A stretch of 64,000 nt of DNA from Candidatus Nitrosocosmicus sp. GTDB taxonomy: Archaea; Thermoproteota; Nitrososphaeria; Nitrososphaerales; Nitrososphaeraceae. The notes beneath the pieces were generated by a model. That model made no database searches. It was not told the DNA's origin and saw only the letters and a list, made by a program, of their open reading frames with translations. This document shows positions 1 to 9,732 of the stretch, piece by piece. The stretch is taken from assembly GCA_029194465.1 (NCBI GenBank), contig JARFXS010000005.1, positions 1 through 64,000 on the forward strand, read 5' to 3'. Each line of letters begins with the position of its first letter. The stretch's first letter is position 1. The translations under genes were made by a program, and so were the position numbers.

Positions 1-7
1 CCTATAG

Positions 8-238
8 TTAATAACGAGGTGCTCTAACGAATTTGTAACCTGAATTTCCTAAACTTTCTTTTATTTCTTTAATATTTGTTAAAGTGGGATCAAATTCAAT
101 AACCACACTATCTGTCATATAGTTTATATCAATTTTTTTAATTCCATTATTGTTTTTTAGTTGTTTTTCTACAATGGGTTTGCAGGTTGTACAATACATT
201 CCGACAACTTTAAAATGAATCTTTTCATAAGATGGCAA
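8..238 (-). CDS. HMA-domain copper chaperone (CopZ-like)
   Basis: A 76-residue single-domain heavy-metal-associated (HMA) protein. The metal-binding loop is the GMYCTTC stretch at about residues 13-19, with the paired cysteines at 16 and 19, and the length matches a free-standing ferredoxin-like HMA fold. Such chaperones carry Cu(I) in the cytosol and pass it to P1B ATPases. It is transcribed divergently from the copper ATPase starting at 442, whose own N terminus has a YHS domain instead of an HMA domain, so a donor-acceptor pairing is a reasonable inference. The stop lies close to the window edge and the gene is complete. Metal identity is inferred from family and context. Confidence 0.85.
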   Translation of the reverse strand: MPSYEKIHFKVVGMYCTTCKPIVEKQLKNNNGIKKIDINYMTDSVVIEFDPTLTNIKEIKESLGNSGYKFVRAPRY

Positions 239-410
239 TATCCATTATCTCTCCCTCTTAGTTTAATATTTTAATTTCAAATTTCAAAATAGAGAAAAGA
301 TTATCTAGGATCTATAGACTTGGAATACCTCTATACTAACTTGACATATTTCTACATTCTTTGGATTTATTAATTTTGATTATTAGTATTTTACACTTGT
401 AAAGTCCAGT

Positions 411-420
411 TATTATATAT
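411..420 (+). promoter_or_regulatory. TATA box of the copper ATPase gene
   Basis: The run TATTATATAT is centred about 27 bases before the ATG at 442, the usual archaeal TATA-to-start spacing, so the transcript would be almost leaderless. No Shine-Dalgarno-like sequence precedes the ATG, which agrees. Assigned by eye only. Confidence 0.5.
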
Positions 421-441
421 GTTCTAATTGCTATTAATGAT

Positions 442-2679
442 ATGGCAAAAGACCCTATATGCGGTATGTTTGTAGAAGAACAGGAAAGCTCAATTCATCA
501 TACAAAAGATGGAATTACTTATTATTTTTGCTCATCTCAATGTTTAAATGAATTTCTCGAGCCTGAGAAGGCTTTAAAAAAGTTAAAGAAGCATGTTGCA
601 ATAAGCATAGCACTAACTATACCCATAGTTTTACTCAGTCTACCGCATATGATTCCACAACTAGGCCATCTTCTACCTATGGAGATGATGGAATATACTA
701 ATTACATACTTTTGGCCTTGGCTTCTCCCATCCAATTTTGGATTGGATGGCGTTTTTACAGAGGATTTTGGGATGGCATTAAAGCTAAAGCATCAAATAT
801 GGATACCTTAATTGCTATAGGCACTACTGCTGCTTATGTTTATAGTGCTATAGTTACCATTATTCCGGGATACTTTCCATTTACTGCTGTATACTTTGAA
901 ACGGCTGCAATAATAATTACACTTATTTTGATAGGAAGACTGCTTGAAACAAAGACAAAAGAAAAGGCATCCGATGCAGTTAGAAAGTTACTAGATTTAA
1001 AACCACGGACTGCACGGGTATTAAGACCTGAAATAAGGGAAAAAAATAATGAAAATCAAAGTGGCATAGACATTCAAGATAGTAATACTTCTTCAGATGT
1101 TTCTAGACTAAAATTAGTTTCAAAGGAATTTAAAGAGGTAGAAATTCCTGTCGAAGAGGTTTTGGAAGGCGACTTGATGATCATACGACCCGGTGAAAGA
1201 GTTCCTACAGACGGAATGATAATGGATGGCTTGTCTTCCATAGATGAATCTGCAATAACAGGCGAAAGCATACCTGTAGACAAAGTAAAGGGAGATGAAG
1301 TAATAGGAGCTACAATTAACAAAAACGGCTTACTAAAAGTAAGAGCAACTAAAATTGGTCAGGATACTGTCTTATCTCAGATAATAACTCTTGTGGAAGA
1401 AGCTAAAACAGGGAAAGCAAAGTTGGAAAAAATGGTTGACCAAGTTGCCAAGTATTTTGTTCCCGCCATCATAATAATAGCAATTGGAGTGTTTCTTGGA
1501 TGGTACTTTATTGGAAATGCGGGATTAACCTACTCTATACTGGCGTTTGTTTCTGTAATGATAATCGCATGTCCTTGCGCTTTGGGACTAGCCACACCTG
1601 CAGCTTTGATGATGGGTGCTGGAAAAGGTGCTGAAAATGGGATATTGTACAAGGGCGGCGAACACATAGAGATAGCAGGCAAAGTAAATACTATAGTATT
1701 TGATAAGACTGGAACCTTAACAGAAGGAAAACCGTCTGTTACTGACATAATAGCATTTGATCAAATGGATAACCTTGAACTTTTAAGACTAGCTGCTATA
1801 GCAGAATTCGGATCTGAACATCCATTGGCTCAAAACATCATAGCTAAAGCAAAAAAAGAAGGAGTTGAAGTAATAGCCTCTCCTGATTCGTTTGAAGCAG
1901 TAGCAGGACATGGTCTTCAGGCTGTATATTCAAACCAAAACATAATGATAGGAAATAGAAAAATGATGTATGACAATAAGCTAGCTATTGACATGAATAT
2001 AGAAACTACACTTTCGCAACTAGAACAAGAAGGTAAGACTGCCGTCTTGGTTTCTATAAATAATCGCTTGTCTGGAATAATTGCAATAGCTGATACCATC
2101 AAAGAGGGAGCAAGAGAAGTGATAGAGATGTTAAAAGATCAAAGAATCGAACCAATAATGCTTACTGGAGATAATGATAGAACTGCAAAGGCTGTTGCCT
2201 CCAAAATTGGAATTGATAGAGTAATAGCAGAGGTATTACCACATCAAAAGGAAGAGATTGTTGCTAATTTAAAGACAAAAGAAAATAAAGTTGTTGCAAT
2301 GGTCGGAGACGGAATTAATGATGCACCTGCTTTAGCTAGAGCTGATTTGGGAATTGCAATAGGTTCGGGAACAGATGTTGCAAAAGAAACTGGCGGTATT
2401 ATTTTAATTAAGAACGATATTCGAGACGTAATAACTGCACTCGACCTGGGAAAAAAAACGGTTGCAAAGATAAAGCAGAACTTGTTCTGGGCTTTTGCTT
2501 ATACTACTGGATTCATCCCGGTCGCAGCTGGTGCCCTGGTTCCTGTTTTTGGGCTTTCAGTATTTGGTTGGCTTCCTATTCTTGCGGGTGTGGCAATGGC
2601 TATGAGCTCTGTTACCGTTGTTACAAACTCTTTGTTATTGGGAAGATATAAACCAAAACTCTTAAAAAAACATACCTAA
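442..2679 (+). CDS. P1B-type copper-translocating ATPase with N-terminal YHS domain
   Basis: A 745-residue heavy-metal P-type ATPase that should export Cu(I). An N-terminal YHS/TRASH-like metal domain (DPICGM at residues 4-9, FCSSQC near 29-34) replaces the usual HMA domain. Membrane helices begin around residue 50. The actuator TGES motif is at 273-276, the ion site CPC at 377-379, the phosphorylated aspartate at D421 in DKTGTLT, the SEHP motif at 458-461 and GDGIND at 622-627. CPC is the P1B-1 signature for monovalent copper. A polar insertion at roughly 198-225 splits the region before the actuator domain. All catalytic motifs are intact, unlike the related gene at 6936-9159. It faces away from the HMA chaperone at 8-238. 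Confidence 0.93.
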   Translation: MAKDPICGMFVEEQESSIHHTKDGITYYFCSSQCLNEFLEPEKALKKLKKHVAISIALTIPIVLLSLPHMIPQLGHLLPMEMMEYTNYILLALASPIQFWIGWRFYRGFWDGIKAKASNMDTLIAIGTTAAYVYSAIVTIIPGYFPFTAVYFETAAIIITLILIGRLLETKTKEKASDAVRKLLDLKPRTARVLRPEIREKNNENQSGIDIQDSNTSSDVSRLKLVSKEFKEVEIPVEEVLEGDLMIIRPGERVPTDGMIMDGLSSIDESAITGESIPVDKVKGDEVIGATINKNGLLKVRATKIGQDTVLSQIITLVEEAKTGKAKLEKMVDQVAKYFVPAIIIIAIGVFLGWYFIGNAGLTYSILAFVSVMIIACPCALGLATPAALMMGAGKGAENGILYKGGEHIEIAGKVNTIVFDKTGTLTEGKPSVTDIIAFDQMDNLELLRLAAIAEFGSEHPLAQNIIAKAKKEGVEVIASPDSFEAVAGHGLQAVYSNQNIMIGNRKMMYDNKLAIDMNIETTLSQLEQEGKTAVLVSINNRLSGIIAIADTIKEGAREVIEMLKDQRIEPIMLTGDNDRTAKAVASKIGIDRVIAEVLPHQKEEIVANLKTKENKVVAMVGDGINDAPALARADLGIAIGSGTDVAKETGGIILIKNDIRDVITALDLGKKTVAKIKQNLFWAFAYTTGFIPVAAGALVPVFGLSVFGWLPILAGVAMAMSSVTVVTNSLLLGRYKPKLLKKHT

Positions 2680-2683
2680 TTTA

Positions 2684-2691
2684 TTTTTTTT
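2684..2691 (+). terminator. Poly-T terminator after the copper ATPase
   Basis: A run of eight T begins a few bases after the TAA stop. Archaeal RNA polymerase terminates at such T-runs without needing a hairpin, and no gene continues for 145 bases. Supported by position and composition only. Confidence 0.45.
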
Positions 2692-2836
2692 AAATACATT
2701 CTACAACAATTAAAAAAAGCAACCTAATAACCGGATTTACGAATGATAAGCCACCACTTTATCATTATTGTTCATTATCTATTTATCAAAGTAATATTGA
2801 GGAATAAATTTATGTGTTAGACTATTATATGAATAA

Positions 2837-3598
2837 ATGGATAAGTTTTATTCGCGGTCAAATAATAAAATATCGATTATATCTATTTTAATTATATTAT
2901 CTGTCACGGTAGTTGGAGTATCCTCTTCCACAAGTTATACACACGAAAAATCCTTTTCACTAATGGTATTTGCACAAGAATTTCCAAACTTATTCACAAA
3001 TTCTTCAAATATTTCTTCATCTACTTCTGATGACAGTAGTAATAATACCTCTGAAGAACAAAATGAGTCAAAAACTGTGATGGCGTCAGGACATTTTGCC
3101 AATAATCAGATGGAAGATGGCACTGTAACGTGGATTCAAGGCGGTTTATGGAATTTGGAAATTGATAACTCTAGTAATAAAAACATAGAAAATCCTAATA
3201 TGAGTGCAACTTTTGATGCCAATTTTACAATGATTAGACCAGATGGAAGCCTTAATCATAACCATATCATAAGTAATTTAACCTCTGATAACGTCATTTT
3301 TGCTGGCAATGATATAGTGGTTACTGGAGGCACGGATATCTATACAGATAATGGGACCGAATATGAACAGGTTCCTATAACTATCCATCTTATGGGTAAA
3401 CAGGTATTAGGCCTGATGATTGATGTCAATAAAACTCGTGGTCACTTTTCAAGTTCTAATGAAATGTATGGAACTTTAATTAGCGGAATAGGTTTGGATA
3501 ATTCTAGTAATAACAACAACACTACATCTAATGGTCGCACACCCGAGGAGTCAAATAATTCATCTATTACAAATTCAATGGCTCAAATGATGCATTAA
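2837..3598 (+). CDS. Secreted or membrane-anchored Asn/Ser-rich protein, MIRPDG family
   Basis: A 253-residue protein of unknown function. A hydrophobic stretch at about residues 14-30 suggests export. The mature part is rich in Ser, Asn and Thr with low-complexity ends. The core contains a Trp-x5-Trp pattern (W-IQGGL-W), then FTMIRPDG followed by an HNH pair, and a late HF pair. The same ordered landmarks (DWVLAGVW, EMIRPDG, HTH, HHF) occur in the 195-residue protein at 29040-29627, so the two are paralogs. Both lie near an NHL-propeller gene (5757-6754 here, 28006-28965 there). Probably extracellular. The histidines could bind metal, but that is speculation. Confidence 0.7.
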   Translation: MDKFYSRSNNKISIISILIILSVTVVGVSSSTSYTHEKSFSLMVFAQEFPNLFTNSSNISSSTSDDSSNNTSEEQNESKTVMASGHFANNQMEDGTVTWIQGGLWNLEIDNSSNKNIENPNMSATFDANFTMIRPDGSLNHNHIISNLTSDNVIFAGNDIVVTGGTDIYTDNGTEYEQVPITIHLMGKQVLGLMIDVNKTRGHFSSSNEMYGTLISGIGLDNSSNNNNTTSNGRTPEESNNSSITNSMAQMMH

Positions 3599-3729
3599 AT
3601 TTATTGTTTCAAATTAGAAGGAATTACATGAACTTTGAGTCAGAATAATATTAAATAAATAACAACCAAGAATGAATAAGAGACAATTAATTTTTATTAT
3701 TGCTTTGATTGTGGTGGTGGTTATACTAA

Positions 3730-3746
3730 GAGCCTATCCCAAAATT
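3730..3746 (+). repeat. Left terminal inverted repeat of the IS
   Basis: GAGCCTATCCCAAAATT, an exact inverted match to 4714-4730. It contains the transposase stop codon (minus strand, 3734-3736). Confidence 0.92.
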
Positions 3747-4676
3747 AACTTTCTATAGATTATCATACAACAAGAGAACTGTACCAACCCAAGATAGTTT
3801 TCATCCTTCTTTTCATATCTTGTAAACAGTTTTCTAAATCTGTTATGCCATGAATTAGTTCTTTCTACAACCCATCTTTTTGCTGAATATTTTTACGGTT
3901 TGGTATCGGTTTTTCATCCATCTTTTCTTCACTATCTTCTCCTCCTCTCTTCTTCTTCTTCTTCTCCTTCTTCTTGATTGGTATATGCAAGATATAGCCT
4001 CGTTTGATTAGTTTCTTTTCTTCTTCTGCAGATTTATATCCTTTATCTAGACACAGATGTTGCAATCGTCTTCTTATTCTTCTTCTTGATTTGGGTTTGG
4101 ATCTGGATAATGATTTCGATCTTTTGATGACTGCTTTATCAACTACATCTGTTACCAGATTGATGTCATGAGTATTGGCAGGCGATATCACAACCGATAG
4201 TGGAATACCTTTCTTCTCTGTTAAAATATGTCTTTTTGTACCTAGTTTGCTCCTATCAGTAGGATTGTTTCCTGTTTCGGCCCCCCTAAAGGTGACTTTA
4301 CGGATATGGAATCAAGAGACTGCCATGTCCAGTTGATGCCTATCTCTTTGTCATAGATTTTCAATAGTTTAATCCACGCCTTTTTGAAAATAACAAGGTT
4401 ATTCCACTCCTGAAATCTCCTATGACAGACAGAACCTGAGCCATATTCTCTGGGTAACATTTTCCACTGGCATCCTGTTCTTAGTACATAAAGGATTCCA
4501 TCAAGTACTTTTCTAAATGGTATAATTGGTCTACCAACAGTCTTTGGTGGCTTTTCTTTAGGTAGTATCTTCTTAAACTCATCCCATAATTTGTCTGGAA
4601 TGGTTATGATAGTAGGATGAGAGTTATTGTCTTTGTCATTTCTTACTTCCACCTCTTTCTTCTGAACACAAGCCAC
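3734..4676 (-). pseudogene. IS5-like DDE transposase in three frames
   Basis: Three consecutive frames together read as one IS5-type transposase. The first part (GTG at 4676, about 144 codons) has the N-terminal helix-turn-helix region and the first catalytic aspartate in SLDSIS. It loses frame at a G6 run (C6 on the plus strand, 4281-4286), where a -1 shift continues into GAETG...DRSKLG and the second aspartate in CLDKGY. A second shift at an A5 run (T5 at 3890-3894) is needed to reach WVVERTNSWHNR, which carries the catalytic glutamate. The G-run shift could be programmed, as known for IS5/IS427 relatives. The second shift is more likely a mutation or sequence error. As read, no single frame holds the whole catalytic triad. 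Confidence 0.85.
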
Positions 4677-4713
4677 AGTTTAACAAGATAAGAAAGGAGC
4701 TATAATCCTATCG

Positions 4714-4730
4714 AATTTTGGGATAGGCTC
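4714..4730 (+). repeat. Right terminal inverted repeat of the IS
   Basis: AATTTTGGGATAGGCTC, an exact inverted match to 3730-3746, followed directly by the TAA target duplicate at 4731-4733. Confidence 0.92.
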
Positions 4731-4961
4731 TAAGTGTATATATTGAATTAGCTATAAAACCTCAGAATACTAGTCTGACCTCAAAAAATGCAAATCCTTC
4801 TACTGTTTATTTTCATTCTAACTTGAGTATCATACTTGACAATAAACCATTGGTAATACCTAGCCAAATAGGTATAAACGAATCATTATGGAAAGATCAT
4901 TTTTTATCTAATAAAATATCTAAAGATATATTATAACTTGCCATAATACTCTTATTAGTAA

Positions 4962-5651
4962 ATGAAATTTACAAGTTTTGTTTCTTTTCTTGTATCTATT
5001 ATTATGTTATTTTCTGTTTTTACATCCCCATTGAATTTTAATAAAGCATATGCACATATTTTTATATCTGATGACGATGTATCCTCCTTCCTTACTTTGT
5101 TAGAAAGGGTAAGAGTTGAAGCATTAATGGCAAATAATACTCTTTCACAAAATATAACAAATTCACAAGAGCATTACTCTAGATTAATTGATAGTATAGA
5201 TGATATTAGCGATAGTGAAAATGATTTTGAAATCTCTAGCAAACAGTTTGATAATTCTACGGTTAATGCGTTATTATTTGCTAACCTAATCGATGAAGTA
5301 TTAAGAAATTATGGGATGTCTTATGGAATTGTACCTAGCGTTATGACAAATATGTCCTATATGTCTTCAAACCTAATGAATACTGTTAATAAAAGTGGAT
5401 CTTTAATTGATATTGATAAATATATGATTTCAAAAGAATATGCCAAAAGAGCTTTAGAGATTTATGACTCTACGTTGAGAATTTTTGAAAATAAAAATAA
5501 TAAAAATTCTCTAAATAATATCGGCGAGGATTTAATGGATCTAAGCTATTCAATAAAAAACAGAACTGACCCGTTTGAAATCATGAGTATCGTGCATACA
5601 AAGTTACATCCGAGTTTACAAGCAGCGTTTAATTTAACATTAAACCCTTGA
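4962..5651 (+). CDS. Secreted protein of unknown function
   Basis: A 229-residue protein with a clear export signal: a hydrophobic stretch at about residues 5-22, then NKAYAH, a plausible cleavage region near 30. The mature part is mostly predicted helical, rich in Asn and Ser with several NxS/T sequons, and contains no cysteine. I recognise no catalytic motif. It sits between the IS-interrupted gene and the NHL gene, on the same strand, with its own 100-base upstream gaps. Probably a lineage-specific extracellular or surface protein. Confidence 0.65.
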   Translation: MKFTSFVSFLVSIIMLFSVFTSPLNFNKAYAHIFISDDDVSSFLTLLERVRVEALMANNTLSQNITNSQEHYSRLIDSIDDISDSENDFEISSKQFDNSTVNALLFANLIDEVLRNYGMSYGIVPSVMTNMSYMSSNLMNTVNKSGSLIDIDKYMISKEYAKRALEIYDSTLRIFENKNNKNSLNNIGEDLMDLSYSIKNRTDPFEIMSIVHTKLHPSLQAAFNLTLNP

Positions 5652-5756
5652 CACTGTCTAGATTATTATTTAATTCGAATGGGTGATCTACTAGTAAATT
5701 TCACTATAAATATCATAAATAAAATTTATAATATGTATTAGTGGAGTCAAAGGAGT

Positions 5757-6754
5757 ATGAAAGGGTCAGAAAATTATTTTACCAGTAAGATTATTTTGTC
5801 TTCATCTGTAATAGTGATATTTTTTATTTTTGTAATTACTTTTAATTTAAATAATACAAGTATTAGTAATTTAGCGCTTGCTCAAACCGAAAGTTATTCT
5901 TTTCTTACTACTTGGGGATCCCAAGGAAGTGGTGACGGGCAGTTTGAGGCTAAACGATGTTCATGAAAAGAATGGCTTTGTATATATGCCCAGATTATGA
6001 CAATAATCGCATTCAAAAATTCACATCAGATGGTGAATTCATAACTGCATGGGGTACTGAAGGAGAAGAGGATGGTCAACTGAATCATCCTCATAGTGTT
6101 GCATTGGATTCTGAGGAGAATATTTACGTTACTGATAGAGGTAATCTTAGAATTTTAAAATTCACATCAGATGGTGAATTCCTGACAAAGTGGGGTACTG
6201 AAGGAGAAGGGGATGGTCAATTTCTACATCCACATGGTATAGCTGTTGATGCTAAGAGAGGTTTTGTATATGCTGATGACGCAGCAAACATGAATATACA
6301 AAAATTTGATCTCAACGGTACGTTTATCACAAAGTGGGGATCAGAAGGTTCTGCCCCAGGACAACTTTCAAACCCCGAGAGTTTAGACGTAGACTCGCAA
6401 GGAAATGTATATGTTTCAGACTTGGACAATAATCGTATACAAAAATTCACAGCAGATGGTGAATTCATAACTGCATGGGGTACTGAAGGAGAAGGGGATG
6501 GTCAATTCGACGCACCTGCTGGTCTTTCTATTGATGAATTAGATAGAGTGTTTGTGACAGACAGAGGAAACGCACGAATGCAGGTATTTGATAGCAACGG
6601 TGCATTTATCACAAAGTGGGGATCACCCGGAACAGAGGATGGTCAATTTGCAAGACCTGAAGGGATAAATGTTGATCCATCTGGTAATGTATACGTCGCA
6701 GATACGAATAATAATCGTGTACAAAAGTTCTCCCCTACTAATTCGCAACAATAA
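5757..6754 (+). pseudogene. NHL-repeat beta-propeller protein, frameshifted
   Basis: The first frame (5757-5966) encodes a signal peptide and the opening strand (TTWGSQGSGDGQF). After two indels, around 5943-5950 and at the C-run near 5989-5991, the remaining propeller is read from about 5957 to 6754. The middle stretch (HEKNGFVYM) is in the third frame. The repeats are about 47 codons each with the landmarks W-G, DGQ, P, D, YV-D, N-R-QKF, and roughly five to six blades are visible. Blades at 6020, 6161 and 6446 share a near-identical stretch of about 50 bases, implying recent internal duplication. NHL propellers are secreted binding scaffolds. The gene is broken as written, but the downstream frame is clean, so a sequence error is possible. 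Compare the intact protein at 28006-28965. Confidence 0.8.
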
Positions 6755-6935
6755 GTCTAATTGGAAACTTCGCGTATTTACTTCTATCCCATCTTTTGGG
6801 AACCTTTTAATTTTTGCCAGATGAAAACATATCAATAATTTGTTAAAGTTTAATATAATTCTAGATTGTATGTATTAAAATGACATGGACATAATGACTC
6901 TGATTCAATATGTTTTTCCAATGTAGAAATGAATT

Positions 6936-9159
6936 CTAATTTTTAGGTTTAAATCTCCTTAATAGTAAAGAATTACCAAAAACAAGTGAATCACTTATTA
7001 CCCATCCTAAAGCTGCCAAAGCAGGTGTCAATATTAAAGAATTTGTAAAGCCGAATAATAACCCAGCAGCTATAGGAATAGTTATAGAATTATAAGCAAA
7101 AGATATTGCTAGATTCTGTTTTATTTTTTTTAACGAGTATATAGATAACTGTAGTGTGAATAAGATATCAGATAAATTATTTTTTATCAAAATAATGTGT
7201 CCTGCTTCCTTTGCAACATCTGTTCCTGATCCAATTGCTATCCCAATGTCGGCTTGAGTTAAAGCTGGCGCGTCATTAATACCATCTCCAATCATTGCTA
7301 CAATGCGATTTTCTTTCTGTTGTAGGTCCTTGATTTTTTCTAACTTTTGCTGCGGTAGCATTTCTGAAAAAACGTTTTCTATACCTATTTGTTTGGCAAT
7401 TGCACTGCTAGTTCTTTGATTATCTCCACTTAGAAGAATTACTTCCTTTCCCATTGATCTAATTTTTTTAACTAGAGATATGGCATCTTCTCTTATTGTA
7501 TCGGCTACTGCTATTAGACCAATTAACTTCTCTTCTACAAAGATTGTTACTACTGTTTTACCTTCCAACTCTAAATCAGTTATTTTCGATTCCATATCTT
7601 TAGGAATCATAGATTGAATTCGAGATAAGGAATTTTCATTGTTTGATTTTAACATGTTTTTGTTTGAACGTGGATTAGTAACCAATATCCTTTTTTGGTT
7701 ATATTTAGCCATAATTCCATGACCAATCATTGCATCAAATTCACTTACTTCTAGCAAGGCTATTTTTTCTTCTCTTGCCTTTTTTACAATAGCTTGTGCT
7801 ATTGGATGTTCTGATTTTATTTCAGAAGAAGCTGCCATTTGCAATAAATAATATTGATCATATCTGTTATTTGGAATAAGATCAGTTACTTTTGGTTTAC
7901 CTTTAGTCAACGTTCCGGTTTTATCAAATACGATGGTATCCACGGAGGCTAGTTTCTCAAGATACCTACCCCCTTTAATTATTACACCTTGTTTAGCGGC
8001 CAAACCAATTGCCAGTGATACAACCATAGGAGTTGCAATACCTAAAGCACATGGACATGACACTACCAAGACAGTTGCAAACACTGTTATAGCAAATTCA
8101 ATTGGAGCTTGTGCTACTATTAACCAGTAGAAAGCAGAAATAATTGCTATAGAAAATACAATTGGAATAAAATATTTAGCATTTATCTGCAATTCTTTGA
8201 ATCGAAGGTTTGTTGTTTTGCCTTTAGAAACTAATTCTACAATATTTGCTAATACTGTTTGGCTTCCAACGCTAGTTGCTTTAACACGAATGTAGCCAGT
8301 CTTATTTATAGTTCCACCAATGACCTTATCCTTCAAACTTTTTCAACTGGAATTGATTCACCAGTAATTGCAGATTCATCAATAGTATCTCCATAAATAA
8401 TAATACCATCAGTTGCGATATTTTCACCAGGTTTTACGACAAAAATGTCATCAACTCTTAGATTATCAACTTCTATTTCTTCCTGTTTTCCATCGTCTCT
8501 GATTGTGATTGTCTTTAGGTTTTTAAAGCAATAAGATTCCTAATAGAATCAAGTAGTCTTTAATGTTTTACTTTCGAGGTATTCTCCAATTGTAAATATT
8601 GTTAATACAGATGGAGACGCTTCAAAAACTTACGCCTTGATTGGTAAAGAGAGCAATTACACTATATACATACGCTACGGATGTGCTTAATGCGACTAGA
8701 TATCAACTGTGAAACTTTTTCTTTTCCTAATAGAATTGTAAAGCGTTTGTAAAACGGTCTACCTAATAAAATTGGATAGGAGTTGCTAAAATCAGAAAAA
8801 GGTAACCAAAAAGAAAGCTATCTCCAACTAGATTATAAAATTTTAGTAATTCTAGAATTACTAGAGGAATAGTTAGTGTCAATCCTATGAGGATGAGTAT
8901 TTTTGCTTTTTGTCTTCTTTTCTTGCTCTTTCCTTTTTGCATTTTGCTGTTTTTCAAAAGAGTTTTCCATCATAGTTTCTATAGACGATAATGATGATGA
9001 CGGTGTTTGTAATTCCGAATCACCACAAGAACAATTACAACCACAATTGTCCTCTGCAACTTCTTTCAAAATCTCGATATTGTTTTCATCCTTGTGATTT
9101 GAACCATCTTTTTTAATTCCATTTGGAATGTCAGCCGACAATGTAAATTTCTTTTTCAA
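6936..9159 (-). pseudogene. Decayed copper P1B-type ATPase
   Basis: The open C-terminal part (6936-8336) has CPCALG, DKTGTLT, SEHP and GDGIND, so the ATP-binding half looks intact. It is cut off by a one-base loss in an A-run (T5 at 8339-8343). Restoring one base reads IPVEKSLKDKVIGG and continues into ITGES and the actuator domain. Further upstream, through 8520-8760, matches to the first membrane helices are in several frames with stops, and another shift lies near 8890-8910. The N terminus (TTG at 9159) has a Cys-rich CGCNCSCG segment and a charged linker. At least four lesions make this a real pseudogene rather than one sequencing slip. It follows the ArsR gene with overlapping stop and start. 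Confidence 0.85.
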
Positions 9160-9534
9160 TTTTTGCTTTTCTTCTTATCCTGGACGTCTACCAAGGATTC
9201 ATTATTGTAATTTACACAATTATACAATCCATTAACTATTTCTGTTAGAACGGAATCACTTTCTTCAATAATCGTGTGATCCTTTCATTATTTAGATCGT
9301 AAAAGACATTCTTTCCTTCTCTTCTATTTCTAACTAGTCCGCAATCTAGCAGGCAAGATAAATGATTTGAAATATTTGATTGATTTTGATTAGTCTCCTT
9401 CACTATTTCTGAAGTAGTTTCTCTCCTCTTCGTAAAGATTCAAGAATAGAAAGTCTAGTAGTATCAGCCAAGCCTCTAAAAAGCTTGGCTTTCAAAGATA
9501 GTTTCTGTATATTGATTGATATATTATTACTCAA
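9156..9534 (-). pseudogene. ArsR/SmtB-family metal-sensing repressor, frameshifted
   Basis: Reading from a TTG at 9534, the first frame gives KLFRGLADTTRLSILESL, the winged-helix start of ArsR regulators. A one-base loss near 9420 shifts into ETNQNQSNISNHLSCL and LVRNRREGKNVFYDLNN, the recognition helix and wing. Another shift near 9283 leads to a tail containing LYNCVNY. The reconstructed length of about 125 residues is normal for the family. It ends at 9156, overlapping the TTG start of the copper ATPase pseudogene at 9159, so the two formed an operon in which this repressor probably sensed metal. Both members are damaged. Confidence 0.78.
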
Positions 9535-9732
9535 TGATATGTTAATATGTTAATGTTAGATACTAAAACTTTTAGTTTGATTGTTTCCTATCGTCGACAA
9601 GAGAAGAAAGAATATAAGGTTAAAACAAACAGCAAATTTTTCATATTACATGATAGTATGCTAAATCATGATTTTACAAATGTAAACCTCTGGTATTTAA
9701 TATGTGTACGACTACATCATCCCTGTAAGCTA

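Larger units (their letters stand above)
3730..4730 (-). mobile_element. IS5-family-like insertion sequence, 1001 bp
   Basis: The element is bounded by perfect 17-bp inverted repeats beginning GAGCCTATCC (3730-3746 and 4714-4730). It is flanked by a direct TAA duplication (3727-3729 and 4731-4733). The 3-bp duplication, the element length and the DDE transposase fit the IS5 family, where short TNA-type duplications are known for some subgroups. The transposase is on the minus strand and its stop codon lies inside the left inverted repeat. The transposase is in three frames, so this copy may be unable to move by itself. No second copy was seen in the window. Confidence 0.92.
3672..4936 (+). 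pseudogene. Small membrane-protein gene split by an IS insertion
   Basis: Removing 3730-4733 (the IS plus one copy of the TAA target duplication) joins 3672-3729 to 4734-4936 in frame and gives a protein of about 87 codons. It starts MNKRQLIF, has one N-terminal membrane helix, and contains LVIPSQIGINESLW. The intact gene at 10940-11401 starts MNKRQIIV and contains VVIPSQIGINETLW, so they are paralogs. Similarity ends shortly after this point: the interrupted copy stops about 65 residues early, lacking the C-terminal part present in the paralog. It may therefore already have been truncated before the IS arrived. The clean reconstruction is direct sequence evidence of the insertion. Confidence 0.85.
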
